Shown in pieces: positions 10,693 to 20,208 of a stretch of DNA of 64,000 nt. Position numbers and translations under genes: made by a program. Location of the stretch: assembly GCF_003261055.1 (NCBI RefSeq), contig NZ_CP030073.1, forward strand, positions 1,426,001-1,490,000. The letters are read 5' to 3'. Numbering within the stretch: position 1 is the stretch's first letter; every line of letters begins with the position of its first letter. Source of the stretch: Streptomyces cadmiisoli (GTDB lineage Bacteria > Actinomycetota > Actinomycetes > Streptomycetales > Streptomycetaceae). The notes under the pieces were generated by a model, which was not told the DNA's origin, did not search any database, and worked only from the letters and a program-made list of their open reading frames with translations.

Positions 10693-11479
10693 CCTCCTCC
10701 GCCGCGCGCCGCAGCGCGGGCCAGCCGCGGCCGCGCGGCACACCGAGGTTGCGGGCGCGGGCGAGCGGCCGCCAGAAGCCGGCGCCGAGCAGGTCCTCGG
10801 GGCGGACGGCGTTCGCCCGCTCCAGGATCGTCTCGGGCACCTTCTGCGGGTCGGGCACGTCGTACTCCGCGACGATCTCCTCGTACTTGTCGCGCAGCAC
10901 CGTGCTCGTGGGGTCGGCGCCGAGGACGACGAGCTGCCCGGTCGGCCGGGTGTCGACGAGGATCGTCAGCAGGTCGGGGCGGTACCGGGCGAGGATCTCC
11001 GACAGCTTGTAGACGTCGCCGGTCCAGGCGGTGGTGTGGCGGTCCCGGGCGGCCTCGTCGACGCTGCGCGGCAGCATGTCGTCGAAGACGATCACGCCGG
11101 CCCAGTCGGAGTGCCGCTCGATGTTGATGAAGTCGCGCAGCGCGTACTCGAACAGGTGCATGCCGTCGATGAAGGACAGGTCGAGGGTGGTGCGGCGCCA
11201 GTGGCCGATCGGGCTGCGGCCGCGGGCGAGGTTGCGCAGCGGGTGCCGGCCGCCCTTGAGGTGGGCGAGGGGGTTGTCGCGGGCGAAGAAGTCGTCGCTG
11301 GTGGCCCGGACCAGGTGGACGTCGCAGCGGATCTCGGTGACGACCTTGAACGCGGGGTCGACCGCGATGCTGGGAACCCGGGACAGTCGCAGGCTGCGGC
11401 CGTCGTTGACGCCGATCTCCAGGTAGTTGCGGTTCGCGGTGACCTTGTGCAGTTCCCTGAGGAACTCATGGCGTTTCAC
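10676..11479 (-). CDS. class I SAM-dependent methyltransferase
   Basis: 267 residues. The N-terminal NYLEIGVNDGRSL is motif I of the SAM fold. Later DLSFIDGMHLFEYALRDF and GVIVFDDMLP match the Methyltransf_24 type often found in sugar or cell-wall polymer clusters. ATG at 11479 overlaps the end of rfbD by 14 bp, so it is translated with the rhamnose operon. It probably methylates a sugar or a polymer end in the same pathway, but the substrate is unknown. The 3' end overlaps rfbC on the other strand. Confidence 0.78.
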   Translation of the reverse strand: MKRHEFLRELHKVTANRNYLEIGVNDGRSLRLSRVPSIAVDPAFKVVTEIRCDVHLVRATSDDFFARDNPLAHLKGGRHPLRNLARGRSPIGHWRRTTLDLSFIDGMHLFEYALRDFINIERHSDWAGVIVFDDMLPRSVDEAARDRHTTAWTGDVYKLSEILARYRPDLLTILVDTRPTGQLVVLGADPTSTVLRDKYEEIVAEYDVPDPQKVPETILERANAVRPEDLLGAGFWRPLARARNLGVPRGRGWPALRRAAEEVTVGR

Positions 11480-12365
11480 GACGGGGCTCCTTTTCGGACT
11501 GCTTGCGGATGATCAGGGGCAGTGCCTCGTGCAGGGCGGCGCGCCAGTCGCGCGGCGGCGGCAGACCGGCCTCCCGCCAGCGGCCGTGTCCGAGCGCGCT
11601 GTAGGCGGGCCGGGGCGCGGGGCGGGTGAACGCCGCGCTGGTGGTGGGCCGTACCCGGGCCCGGTCGGCGCCGACCGCGCCGAACACCTCGCGGGCCAGG
11701 TCGCACCAGGTGGCCTCGCCGGAGTTGGTGGCGTGGAAGACGCCGTGCAGGCCGGGGCCGATCCGGGGGCCGAGGTCGGCGATCCGGCCGGCGACGTCCC
11801 CGCTCCAGGTGGGCTGTCCGCGCTGGTCGTCGACGACGTCGACAGTGTCGCGGCGGGCCTCCAGATCGAGCATGGTCCCTACGAAGTTGCGGCCGTGCAC
11901 CCCGTACAACCAGGCGGTGCGGACGATCGCGCTCGCCTCCGGGAGCCCGGCGAGAACGGCCCGCTCACCGGCGAGCTTGGTGCGGCCGTAGGCGGTGCGC
12001 GGCGCGGGTGGCAGGTCCTCCGGGTAGGGCGTGGTGCGGGCGTGGCCGGAGAAGACGTAGTCGGTGGAGACGTGCACCAGGCGCGCGGCGTGGGCGGCAC
12101 ACGCGCGGGCGAGCAGCCGCGGCCCCTCGGCGTTGACCGTGCGCGCCCGTTCCTCGTCGGTCTCGGCGTCGTCGACGGCGGTGTACGCGGCGCAGTTGAC
12201 GACGAGGCCGGGGCGGTGCTCGGCGAACGCCGCCGTGACCTCGTCGGCCCGGGTGACGTCCAGCCGGGCCCGGTCCAGTGCCACCACGTCGGCGCCGCGC
12301 CGGCGGAGGGTGTCGACGACGTCGTGGCCGAGCATTCCGCCCGCGCCGGTCACCAGCCACCTCAT
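11466..12365 (-). CDS. rfbD: dTDP-4-dehydrorhamnose reductase
   Basis: 299 residues, extended short-chain reductase. NADPH-binding GAGGMLG at the N terminus, VSTDYVFSG and the catalytic YGRTK. Catalyses the final reduction to dTDP-L-rhamnose. The ATG at 12365 overlaps the rfbB stop codon (ATGA), showing translational coupling. Order rfbA-rfbB-rfbD-methyltransferase on the minus strand. Confidence 0.94.
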   Translation of the reverse strand: MRWLVTGAGGMLGHDVVDTLRRRGADVVALDRARLDVTRADEVTAAFAEHRPGLVVNCAAYTAVDDAETDEERARTVNAEGPRLLARACAAHAARLVHVSTDYVFSGHARTTPYPEDLPPAPRTAYGRTKLAGERAVLAGLPEASAIVRTAWLYGVHGRNFVGTMLDLEARRDTVDVVDDQRGQPTWSGDVAGRIADLGPRIGPGLHGVFHATNSGEATWCDLAREVFGAVGADRARVRPTTSAAFTRPAPRPAYSALGHGRWREAGLPPPRDWRAALHEALPLIIRKQSEKEPRRETP

Positions 12366-13342
12366 ACGGGCCCGCCCTCGCCGCGCCGCTTGAGCGGTTC
12401 CCACCAGGCGCGGTTGTCCCGGTACCAGGCGACCGTCGCGTCCAGTCCGGTGGTGAAGTCGTGGCGCGGGCGGTAGCCGAGTTCGGTGCGGGCCTTGGAC
12501 CAGTCGACGGAGTAGCGCAGGTCGTGGCCCTTGCGGTCCTCGACGTGCTCGACCCGTTCCCAGGTCGCCCCGCACGCCTGGAGCAGCAGCGCGGTGAGCT
12601 CCTTGTTGCTGAGTTCGGTGCCGCCGCCGATGTTGTAGACCTCACCGGGCCGGCCGCCGGTGCGCACCAGCTCGATGCCGTGGCAGTGGTCCTCGACGTG
12701 CAGCCAGTCGCGCACGTTGCGGCCCTCGCCGTACAGCGGGACGGTCAGGCCGTCGAGGAGGTTGGTGACGAACAGCGGGACGACCTTCTCCGGGAACTGG
12801 CGGGGGCCGTAGTTGTTGGAGCAGCGGGTGACGCGCACGTCGAGGCCGTGGGTGCGGTGGTAGGCGAGGGCGAGCAGGTCGGAGGAGGCCTTGGAGGCGG
12901 AGTAGGGGGAACTGGGCCGCAGCGGGTGCTCCTCGGGCCAGGAGCCGGTCTCGATGGAGCCGTAGACCTCGTCGGTGGAGACGTGCACGAACGGTCCGAC
13001 GCCGTGCCGCAGGGCCGCGTCCAGCAGGGTCTGGGTGCCGAGCACGTTGGTGCGCACGAACTCGGCCGCGCCGTCGATGGACCGGTCGACATGGGACTCC
13101 GCCGCGAGGTGCACGACCTGGTCGGCACGGGCCATCAGCCGGTCGACCACGGCGGCGTCGCAGATGTCGCCGTGCACGAACTCCAGTCGTGGGTGACCGT
13201 GCGGCAGGTTGTCCCGGGAGCCGGCGTAGGTGAGCTTGTCCAGCACGGTGATGTGGGGCGGGTCGGCGGTGTCCGGGCGCAGCAGCGCACGGACGTACGC
13301 GGAACCGATGAACCCGGCGGCGCCGGTGACGAGGAGGTTCAT
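12362..13342 (-). CDS. rfbB: dTDP-glucose 4,6-dehydratase
   Basis: 326 residues, extended SDR. NAD-binding GAAGFIGS, VSTDEVYGS, catalytic YSASK and the conserved SNNYGPRQFPEKVVPLF. Converts dTDP-D-glucose to dTDP-4-dehydro-6-deoxyglucose. ATG at 13342 overlaps the rfbA stop by 4 bp. The product also feeds other deoxysugars, but rfbC and rfbD nearby point to rhamnose. Confidence 0.95.
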   Translation of the reverse strand: MNLLVTGAAGFIGSAYVRALLRPDTADPPHITVLDKLTYAGSRDNLPHGHPRLEFVHGDICDAAVVDRLMARADQVVHLAAESHVDRSIDGAAEFVRTNVLGTQTLLDAALRHGVGPFVHVSTDEVYGSIETGSWPEEHPLRPSSPYSASKASSDLLALAYHRTHGLDVRVTRCSNNYGPRQFPEKVVPLFVTNLLDGLTVPLYGEGRNVRDWLHVEDHCHGIELVRTGGRPGEVYNIGGGTELSNKELTALLLQACGATWERVEHVEDRKGHDLRYSVDWSKARTELGYRPRHDFTTGLDATVAWYRDNRAWWEPLKRRGEGGPV

Positions 13343-14406
13343 GTATGGATCTGCACCTTGCTGTGGTCGCCGAGGACGAGCCGGTGGGCGCTGGGCACGC
13401 TGGGCGCCGTCGTCACCCGGACGTGCCGGCCGATCAGTGAGTGCTCGATGCGGCCGACTCCCTCGATGGAGGAGTCCCGCAGCAGGATGGAGAACTCCAC
13501 TTCGCTGTCCACGATGCGGCAGTTCTCGGCGATGGAGGTGAACGGTCCGACGTAGGAGTCGCGGACCTCGGTGCCGGATCCGATGACGACGGGGCCGACG
13601 ACGCGGGAGTTGACGACGCGTGCGCCCTCCTCCACCACGACCCGTCCGACGGTCTCCGAACCGGCGTCGACCTCGCCGTCGATGCGGCGTTCGACGCCCT
13701 CCAGGACCGTCCGGTTCACCTCCAGCATGTCGGCGACGTTCCCGGTGTCCTTCCAGTAGCCGCCGATGACCGTGGAGCGCACCTCGGCTTCGGCGTCGAT
13801 CAGGTGCTGGATGGCGTGGGTGATCTCCAACTCGCCCCGCCAGGAGGGCCGGACGGCCCGCACCGCCTCGTGGATCACCGGTGTGAAGAGGTACACCCCG
13901 ACGAGTGCCAGGTCGCTCTTGGGCCGCTCCGGCTTCTCCTCCAGGCCGATCACCTGCCCGGACGGGCCGAGTTCGGCGACGCCGAAGGCGCGGGGGTCGG
14001 AGACATGGGTCAGCAGGATCTGCGCGGCGGGACGGGTGCGGCGGAACTCCTCGACCAGGTCGGTGATGCCGCCGACGATGAAGTTGTCCCCGAGGTACAT
14101 CACGAAGTCGTCCTCCCCCAGGTAGTCGCGCGCGATCAGCACCGCGTGGGCGAGACCGAGCGGGCGCTCCTGGGGGATGTACGTGATGTCCAGGCCGAAC
14201 TTCGAACCGTCGCCGACCGCTTCCCTGATCTCCTCGGCGGTGTCCCCGACGACGACTCCGACGTCCGTGATCCCGGCCGCGGCGATGGATTCCAGGCCGT
14301 AGAAGAGGACGGCCTTGTTGGCGACCGGCACGAGCTGTTTGGCCGAGGTGTGCGTGATCGGCCTCAGTCGTGTCCCGGCGCCACCGGACAGCACGAGTGC
14401 CTTCAT
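13339..14406 (-). CDS. rfbA: glucose-1-phosphate thymidylyltransferase, long (StrD-type)
   Basis: 355 residues. Nucleotidyltransferase signature GGAGTRLRPIT near the N terminus, LGDNF, and GYWKDTGNV. A C-terminal extension of left-handed beta-helix hexapeptides (RVVNSRVVGPVVIGSGTEV) marks the long RmlA/StrD subclass common in actinomycete deoxysugar clusters. It makes dTDP-glucose. ATG at 14406 was chosen because MKALVLSGGAG is the family's normal start; an in-frame ATG at 14418 would add four residues. First gene of the minus-strand rhamnose operon. The 240 bp upstream hold its promoter region and nothing else I recognise. Confidence 0.93.
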   Translation of the reverse strand: MKALVLSGGAGTRLRPITHTSAKQLVPVANKAVLFYGLESIAAAGITDVGVVVGDTAEEIREAVGDGSKFGLDITYIPQERPLGLAHAVLIARDYLGEDDFVMYLGDNFIVGGITDLVEEFRRTRPAAQILLTHVSDPRAFGVAELGPSGQVIGLEEKPERPKSDLALVGVYLFTPVIHEAVRAVRPSWRGELEITHAIQHLIDAEAEVRSTVIGGYWKDTGNVADMLEVNRTVLEGVERRIDGEVDAGSETVGRVVVEEGARVVNSRVVGPVVIGSGTEVRDSYVGPFTSIAENCRIVDSEVEFSILLRDSSIEGVGRIEHSLIGRHVRVTTAPSVPSAHRLVLGDHSKVQIHT

Positions 14407-14648
14407 CTGCTTCACCATAGCCGCGATGGCCCGGTTCTGAGCCGCACGTGTCCTGCCCGGCCGTTGCCGGAGTCCGGCGGCAGGGTTACGGCCGGGTGGC
14501 GGCCCGGGCTCGAGGTGCCCGCGTCAGGCACACGCGCAGCGGAGCCCGGCGAGCGCCCCGGACGCGTCGCGCGGCCCTCGCCCGGTCCTGTTCCGGTCCT
14601 CTTTCGGTTCTCGTCCCGTCCTGGTCCCTCAGTCCTCGCAGCGCGCTG

Positions 14649-14834
14649 TCAGTCCTCGCCCCGCACTATGTTCCATTCCTGCCCGATGTGGGGTGCCCGG
14701 GGGCAGTCGGGCCCCTCGACGGCCGGCAGGCAGGTGCGCGGGGTCGTCTTGCCGCGCAGGCGGCGGGCCCTGGACCAGCCGGTCTCCGGGCGGCGGACGA
14801 CGGGTTTGTCACCGGTGGACGTGGGCGTGATCAC
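14649..14834 (-). CDS. small conserved-looking protein, unknown function
   Basis: 61 residues, GTG start at 14834 behind AAGAGGA at good spacing. Almost every codon ends in G or C (for example ACC GGC TGG TCC AGG GCC CGC), which argues for real coding. The product is basic in its first half (TGWSRARRLRGKTTP) and has two Cys (TCLPAVEGPDCPRAP). No signal peptide, membrane helix or known domain is visible. Function unknown. Confidence 0.6.
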   Translation of the reverse strand: MITPTSTGDKPVVRRPETGWSRARRLRGKTTPRTCLPAVEGPDCPRAPHIGQEWNIVRGED

Positions 14835-14963
14835 GACGCGTCCTCTTCTTCCATCTGCGTGGTTTATGCCAGTTTGGCGGACAATGGCCCCCCTTCCCAG
14901 GGGCGGACACGGGCAAACGCCGGTCCGCGTCCTGAGACGCGGACCGCTGCCGGACGGACCCTC

Positions 14964-15281
14964 TCAGCCGCCGTTCCAGCGCGGGCGGCGCTGGTCGTCG
15001 CCGCGCACACCGCCGGTGGGCCGCAGCCCGTGCGGGGTGAGCCGTTCGCCCGGCGCCACCTCGCGGGGTTCGCGCCGCTCCCGGGTCTCACCGACCGGGC
15101 CGGACGCGGGCGGCCTCGGCTGCTCGCCGGGCAGCGGACGACGGGGCTCGCGCCGACGCGCCCCGCTCCCCAGCTGAACCGCCAGGATCAGAGCCCCGAC
15201 GATGACCAGGCCTCCCACCAGGATCGCGATCACACCGAACGCGGAACTGACTGCGGCTGCTTCATGCACGGTGGAGTTCAT
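14964..15281 (-). CDS. DUF6479-family single-pass membrane protein
   Basis: 105 residues. One N-terminal transmembrane helix (VIAILVGGLVIVGALILAVQ) follows a short outside segment. A hydrophilic Pro/Arg/Glu-rich tail contains REPREVAPGERLTPH and ends DDQRRPRW. This layout and tail motif match the Streptomyces DUF6479 family, whose function is not established. ATG at 15281 behind GAGG. Located downstream of the SpoIIE/HATPase gene on the same strand, about 100 bp from its stop. Confidence 0.78.
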   Translation of the reverse strand: MNSTVHEAAAVSSAFGVIAILVGGLVIVGALILAVQLGSGARRREPRRPLPGEQPRPPASGPVGETRERREPREVAPGERLTPHGLRPTGGVRGDDQRRPRWNGG

Positions 15282-15382
15282 CGCCCTCGGGTACCCCGAC
15301 TCCGCGCGCACGTGCATCGGCACTTCGCGAACCTCGCGCCGTCGGCCCGGCCGCCGTCCGGCCGCGCGGCCCGGCCGGGGCG

Positions 15383-17869
15383 TCAGCCGTCGAGCGCGAT
15401 CTCGCTCCAGACCTGTTTGCCGCCGCTGACCGGCACGGTGCCCCACGACGCCGACATCGCGTCCACCAGCAGCAGGCCTCGTCCGCCCGTGGCCTCCCAG
15501 CCGATGCTGGTCGGTCTGACGGGGGTGCGCGGCGAGCCGTCCGTCACGGCGACCCGCACCCGGCCGTTGAACAGCGTGAGGTCGAGGCGGACCTGGCCGT
15601 CGGTGTGCACCAGCGCGTTGGTGACGAGTTCGGAGACGACCAGCAGGACGGCGTCCGCGGCCTCGGTCGCGTCCCAGGCACGCAGCGTCCGCCGGGTGAA
15701 GCGGCGGGCGTGCCGGACGGCCTCCGGGAGCCGCCACACGGACCAGCTCTCACGCCGCGGCCGTACGGCCATGCCGTCGTACCGCATGAGCAGCAGCGCC
15801 ACGTCGTCGCCGCGGTGCGCGCTGCCGAGCAGGGCGTCCGCGACCAGGCCCAGGTGCGTGGGGTCGGCGGCGCCCAGCTCGGCGGCGAACCGGGCCAGGC
15901 CCTCGTCGATGTCCGAGTCGGCGGACTCGACCAGACCGTCCGTGGTCAGCGCGACCAGCGTGCCCGGAGGCAGCCGCAGCGGGCTCATCGGGAAGTCGGC
16001 CTGCGCCGCCACGCCCAGCGGCGGACCGCCCTCGGCCTCGGCGATCACGGTGCTGCCGTCGGGATGACGCAGCACGGGCGGCACGTGCCCGGCGCGCACG
16101 CACCACGCGAAGCCCTCCTCCATGTCGACGTCGACATAGACGCAGGTCGCGAAGAGGTCGGTCTCCAGACCGGCGAGGAGGCGGTTGGCGTGCGAGACGA
16201 CCACGTCCGGCGGGTGGCCCTCCAGGGCGTAGGCCCGCAGCGCCGTGCGCATCTGGCCCATCAAAGTGGCGGCGGCCGCGCTGTGGCCCTGGACGTCGCC
16301 GATGACCAGGGCGACGTGGTTGTCCGGCAGCGGGATGACGTCGTACCAGTCGCCGCCGACCTCCAGACCGGCGGTGGCGGGCAGGTAACGGGCGACGGCG
16401 ACCGCGCCGGGCAGCTCGGGCAGGCGGCGCGGCAGCAGCTGGCGCTGCAGCATGCCCACCAGCTCGTGCTCGGCGTCGAAGGCCTGGGCGCGCATCAGGG
16501 CCTGCCCGGCCAGGCCCGCGGCGGCGGTGAGCAGCGCGCGTTCGTCGGCGCCGAAGTCGTGCGGGGTGTCCCAGCCGATCAGACAGGCGCCGGCCATACG
16601 GTTGCCGGCGGGCAGCGGCAGGACGGCCAGCCCGCCGGGGCCGACCTCCGCGAGCGCGGGTTCCAGGGCCGTGCCCGCGGGCCAGATCTGCGCGCGGCCC
16701 TCCCGCAGGGCGGCGGCGAGCGTGGGCATGGCGCGCACGGGCGCGTCCGGCCATTCGGTGCGCCACTCCAGTCGCCACAGCTCGGGCCAGGCCTCCGGCT
16801 CGGGCGGGTCGAGGACGGTGACGATCAGCCGCTCGTGCTCCAGCTCGGCCAGCGCGATCCGGTCGGCCCGCAGCGGTCTGCGCAGGGCGGCGACCACGGC
16901 CTGGCTGACGTCGCGGACGGTGCCCGCGGTGGCCAGGGCGGCGGCCAGCCGCTGGATGCGGGCCACATCGGTGACCTCGGAACGCAGTTTGGCGGCGTCC
17001 GACACGGTGCCGACGAGCCGGGCCGGCCTCCCCTCTTTGCCGGGCACCAGCCGGCCGCGCAGTCGCAGCCAGGCCGGCGGACCGCTGGGCTGGAGGACCC
17101 GGAACTCCAGCTCGCGGTCGCCGATGGACATGTGGTCGGCCTCCACCACGGACATCAGCGACGGCAGGTCCTCGGGGACGGTGAGGCCCAGCAGCGTCTC
17201 GACCCTGCCGTCGAACTCGTCCCGGGTCAGGCCGAACAGGTCCAGGATGTCGCCGCCGACCTCGACCCGTCCGCTGTCCATGGCCAGGCTGAAGGCCCCC
17301 GGCTGGAGCTCGCCGGCCTCGGCGGGTTCGGCCGCCTCGGGGACCGCCACCGCGTCGGCGATCAGCTCGAGGCATTTGCGGTCCTCGGTGTCGAACCCGG
17401 CGGGCCGCTCGCTCACGGCGAGCAGGCAGCCCGCGTCCGCCCCGCGGCGCACGGGCAGCGCGGCCAGGAAGAAGTCCCGGGAGGTGCTGCGCCGGGCCTC
17501 CGCGCGGCCGGCCAGCTCCCCGGGGCCGAGCCACACCGGCCGCCCGGTCCGGCGGGCCTCGGCCACCGGGGACCGCCCGGCCACGGGGTAGCCGTCGCGC
17601 AGCCCGTACACGGCCCTCGGCACACCGGCCGAATCGGCCAGGCACAGCAGGTCGGCGTCGTCGCCGGGCGTGTAGAGAGCGGCCAGGCTCGCCCGGGCGA
17701 AGACCAGCGCGAGTTCCAGGACACGCCGTCCCTGCTCGGCGGAGTCATGATCGGCCATGACCGCGTTCAGGGCGTCCTCGGCACGCAGCACTCTCGCTCT
17801 GCGTCCCGCGCCGCCCTCACTGACCACGTCCGTATTACAGCGCTTGCGCGGCCTCCGCGCAGCCCCCAT
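15383..17869 (-). CDS. SpoIIE phosphatase with sensory domains and C-terminal RsbW-like ATPase
   Basis: About 828 residues. Order: GAF-like region (about 30-180), PAS-like region (195-300), second GAF (305-470), PP2C/SpoIIE phosphatase (about 480-690) with GGDWYDVIPL, IGDVQGH, TTDGLVES and RGDDVALLL, and a histidine-kinase-type ATPase (about 705-828) with VSELVTNALVH and GGRGLLLVD. Such fusions combine the two enzyme types of partner switching: dephosphorylation of a STAS anti-anti-sigma factor, and kinase or anti-sigma activity. The start is uncertain: ATG 17869, GTG 17827 and GTG 17791 are all in frame, and none has a strong ribosome binding site. Divergent from another SpoIIE gene. Confidence 0.88.
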   Translation of the reverse strand: MGAARRPRKRCNTDVVSEGGAGRRARVLRAEDALNAVMADHDSAEQGRRVLELALVFARASLAALYTPGDDADLLCLADSAGVPRAVYGLRDGYPVAGRSPVAEARRTGRPVWLGPGELAGRAEARRSTSRDFFLAALPVRRGADAGCLLAVSERPAGFDTEDRKCLELIADAVAVPEAAEPAEAGELQPGAFSLAMDSGRVEVGGDILDLFGLTRDEFDGRVETLLGLTVPEDLPSLMSVVEADHMSIGDRELEFRVLQPSGPPAWLRLRGRLVPGKEGRPARLVGTVSDAAKLRSEVTDVARIQRLAAALATAGTVRDVSQAVVAALRRPLRADRIALAELEHERLIVTVLDPPEPEAWPELWRLEWRTEWPDAPVRAMPTLAAALREGRAQIWPAGTALEPALAEVGPGGLAVLPLPAGNRMAGACLIGWDTPHDFGADERALLTAAAGLAGQALMRAQAFDAEHELVGMLQRQLLPRRLPELPGAVAVARYLPATAGLEVGGDWYDVIPLPDNHVALVIGDVQGHSAAAATLMGQMRTALRAYALEGHPPDVVVSHANRLLAGLETDLFATCVYVDVDMEEGFAWCVRAGHVPPVLRHPDGSTVIAEAEGGPPLGVAAQADFPMSPLRLPPGTLVALTTDGLVESADSDIDEGLARFAAELGAADPTHLGLVADALLGSAHRGDDVALLLMRYDGMAVRPRRESWSVWRLPEAVRHARRFTRRTLRAWDATEAADAVLLVVSELVTNALVHTDGQVRLDLTLFNGRVRVAVTDGSPRTPVRPTSIGWEATGGRGLLLVDAMSASWGTVPVSGGKQVWSEIALDG

Positions 17870-17988
17870 GACCCGAGCGCGATCGAAACCGCCCCGGTGC
17901 GAGTGCCGCTCGCCGTGCGCCGTGCGCCCGCACGAGGGAGATTTGAGCGCAGGAACCCGTCCCGCGACGCCGGGAGGAGATGGTCGCC

Positions 17989-20133
17989 GTGTCCGACGTC
18001 CGCACGCCCGGACCGGGGCCGGCGGCCCCCGCGGATCCCGCGGGTCCTCCCCTGCTGTCCCTGGCGCTGGCCACGATGATGGACGGCGTCGACGCGCACG
18101 CCGGCGCGGTGTACCTGCTCGCCGACGAGGCGCCGGTGCTGGAGATGGCGGTCATGGCGGGACTGCCGCGGACGTTCGCCGCGCCCTGGGAGCGGGTGGC
18201 GCTCAGCGCGCAGCTCCCGGTCGCCGAGGCGGTGCGCGAGCGCCGGCTGGTCCTGGTGGACGGCGAGCAGGAGATGGCGTGCCGCTATCCGCGCGTCGCG
18301 GTCGTCCTGCCGTACCCCTTCGCCCTGGCCGCGCTGCCGGTGGCCACCGGCTCCACCGTGTACGGGGCGGTGTTCCTGACCTGGCCCGGCTCCGGGGCGC
18401 ACGAGCTGACCGACCGGGAGCGGGAGCATCTGGCGGCGGCCTGCGAACGGCTCGCGGGACAGCTGGCCCGGGCCGCCGCCGAAGGCAGACGGGTCCTGCC
18501 CGAACCCGGACCGCTCCCGGGGCCGCTCGCCGACGGCGCGGCTCCCGCGTCCGGCCCGGACGAGGCTGCCCGGATGGTGTCGCGGCTCCCGTACGGGCTG
18601 TGCTCCCTGGACCTGCACGGGCGGTTCGCCTACGCCAACACGGCGGCCGCCGAGCTGATCGGGGTCCCGGTGAGCCGGATGCTCGGCACCCAGCTGTGGG
18701 CCGTGGTGCCCTGGCTCAACGACCCGGTGTACGAGGACCGTTACCGGGCAGCGCTGATCAGCCGGCGTGTCACCTCGTTCGTGGCGCTGCGACCGCCCGG
18801 TGAGTGGCTGTCGTTCCGTCTGTATCCGAGCCCGACCGGGCTCAGCGTCCGGATCAGCAGGGCGCGGGCCGTGTCGGAGATGCGCCGTGCGGCGGCGCGG
18901 GACGAGAGCGCCCCGGCCCGTCTGGTGACCATCTCGCAGGTGCTGAGTCTCGCGGGCGCGCTGACCCAGGCGGTGGGCGTGCGGGACGTGGTGCGGCTGG
19001 TCGCCGAGGAGATCGCCCCGTCGGTGGGCAGCCGGGCGCTGGTGGTGCTCGGTTCCCGGGCGGGCCGGCTGCACGTGCTGGGGCACAGCGGGTACGTCGA
19101 TCCGCACATCGTGGAGCGGTTCGACGGGATGCCGCTGACGGAGCCGACGCCGGGTGCGCACGCCCTCAACAGCGGGGTGCCCGCGTTCTTCGAGTCCCGC
19201 GAGGAGCTGGAGCGGCTCTACCCGATCCGGCACGCGACCCCGGACGGGTTCGCGGCCTGGGCGTACCTTCCGCTGATCGCCTCCGGACGGCCGGTGGGCA
19301 CCGTGGTGCTGGCCTACGACGAGCGGCGCAGTTTCCCGGCGGACGAGCGTGCGGTGCTGACGAGCCTCGGCGGGCTGATCGCCCTGGCGCTGGAGCGGGC
19401 CCTGCTCTACGACGCCAAGCACCAGCTGGCGCACGGGCTTCAGGCCGCCCTGCTGCCGCCGTCACTGCCCCGGCTGGACGGGATCGACACGGCCGCACGG
19501 TATCTGCCGTCCACCCGGGGCATGGACATCGGCGGCGACTTCTACAACGTCGTGCCGGTCGGGGCGCAGGCGGCGGCGGTGATCGGGGACGTGCAGGGGC
19601 ACAACGTGACCGCCGCCGGGCTGATGGGGCAGATCCGTACCGGTGTCCGCGCGTACACGGCGGTCGGCCAGTCACCGCAGGAGGTGATGTGCAGCACCAA
19701 CCGGCTGCTCATCGACCTCGGGGCCGACCTGTTCGCCAGCTGTCTGTATCTGAGGCTCGATCCGGGGCGGGGGCGGGCGGTGATGGCCCGTGCCGGGCAT
19801 CCGCCTCCGCTGCTGCGGCGGCCGGACGGCCGGGTGCGGGTGCTCGACCTCGCGGGCGGACCGCTGCTGGGGATCCAGGACTCGGCGACGTATCCGACGA
19901 CCGAGGTGGATCTGTCGCCCGGCTCGGTGCTCGTCCTGTACACCGACGGGCTGGTCGAGTCCCCCGGTGTGGACATCGAGGAGTCGCTCGCCGACCTCGG
20001 GCAGCGGCTCGGCAGGGCCGGGGACCTGCCGCTGGACGAGCTGGCCGACGTGCTCATGGGGCAGGAGGCGGGCGCGCAGGAGCGGATCGACGACGTGGCT
20101 CTGCTGCTCCTGCGGGCGCGCGGGGATCGCTGA
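17989..20133 (+). CDS. SpoIIE-type phosphatase with GAF and PAS domains
   Basis: About 714 residues. N-terminal GAF-like domain (to about 160), PAS (about 190-300, YGLCSLDLHGRFAYANTAAAELIG), second GAF (about 320-475), PP2C/SpoIIE domain (about 485-710) with IGDVQGHNVTAAG, YTDGLVES and RIDDVALLLL. The first metal motif reads GGDFYN, with Asn where most family members have Asp. There is no C-terminal ATPase domain, unlike its divergent neighbour. The start GTG 17989 lies about 11 nt after GGAGG; an ATG at 17980 sits too close to that site. Presumably dephosphorylates a STAS protein in response to a ligand or redox signal. Confidence 0.86.
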   Translation: MSDVRTPGPGPAAPADPAGPPLLSLALATMMDGVDAHAGAVYLLADEAPVLEMAVMAGLPRTFAAPWERVALSAQLPVAEAVRERRLVLVDGEQEMACRYPRVAVVLPYPFALAALPVATGSTVYGAVFLTWPGSGAHELTDREREHLAAACERLAGQLARAAAEGRRVLPEPGPLPGPLADGAAPASGPDEAARMVSRLPYGLCSLDLHGRFAYANTAAAELIGVPVSRMLGTQLWAVVPWLNDPVYEDRYRAALISRRVTSFVALRPPGEWLSFRLYPSPTGLSVRISRARAVSEMRRAAARDESAPARLVTISQVLSLAGALTQAVGVRDVVRLVAEEIAPSVGSRALVVLGSRAGRLHVLGHSGYVDPHIVERFDGMPLTEPTPGAHALNSGVPAFFESREELERLYPIRHATPDGFAAWAYLPLIASGRPVGTVVLAYDERRSFPADERAVLTSLGGLIALALERALLYDAKHQLAHGLQAALLPPSLPRLDGIDTAARYLPSTRGMDIGGDFYNVVPVGAQAAAVIGDVQGHNVTAAGLMGQIRTGVRAYTAVGQSPQEVMCSTNRLLIDLGADLFASCLYLRLDPGRGRAVMARAGHPPPLLRRPDGRVRVLDLAGGPLLGIQDSATYPTTEVDLSPGSVLVLYTDGLVESPGVDIEESLADLGQRLGRAGDLPLDELADVLMGQEAGAQERIDDVALLLLRARGDR

Positions 20134-20208
20134 GGACCGCGCGCGCCGGGCGGTCCGGCCCCTCCGCCGAAGGGCCGGACCGCCTCGTGGGGCGAGCGCG
20201 CCGGCTCG

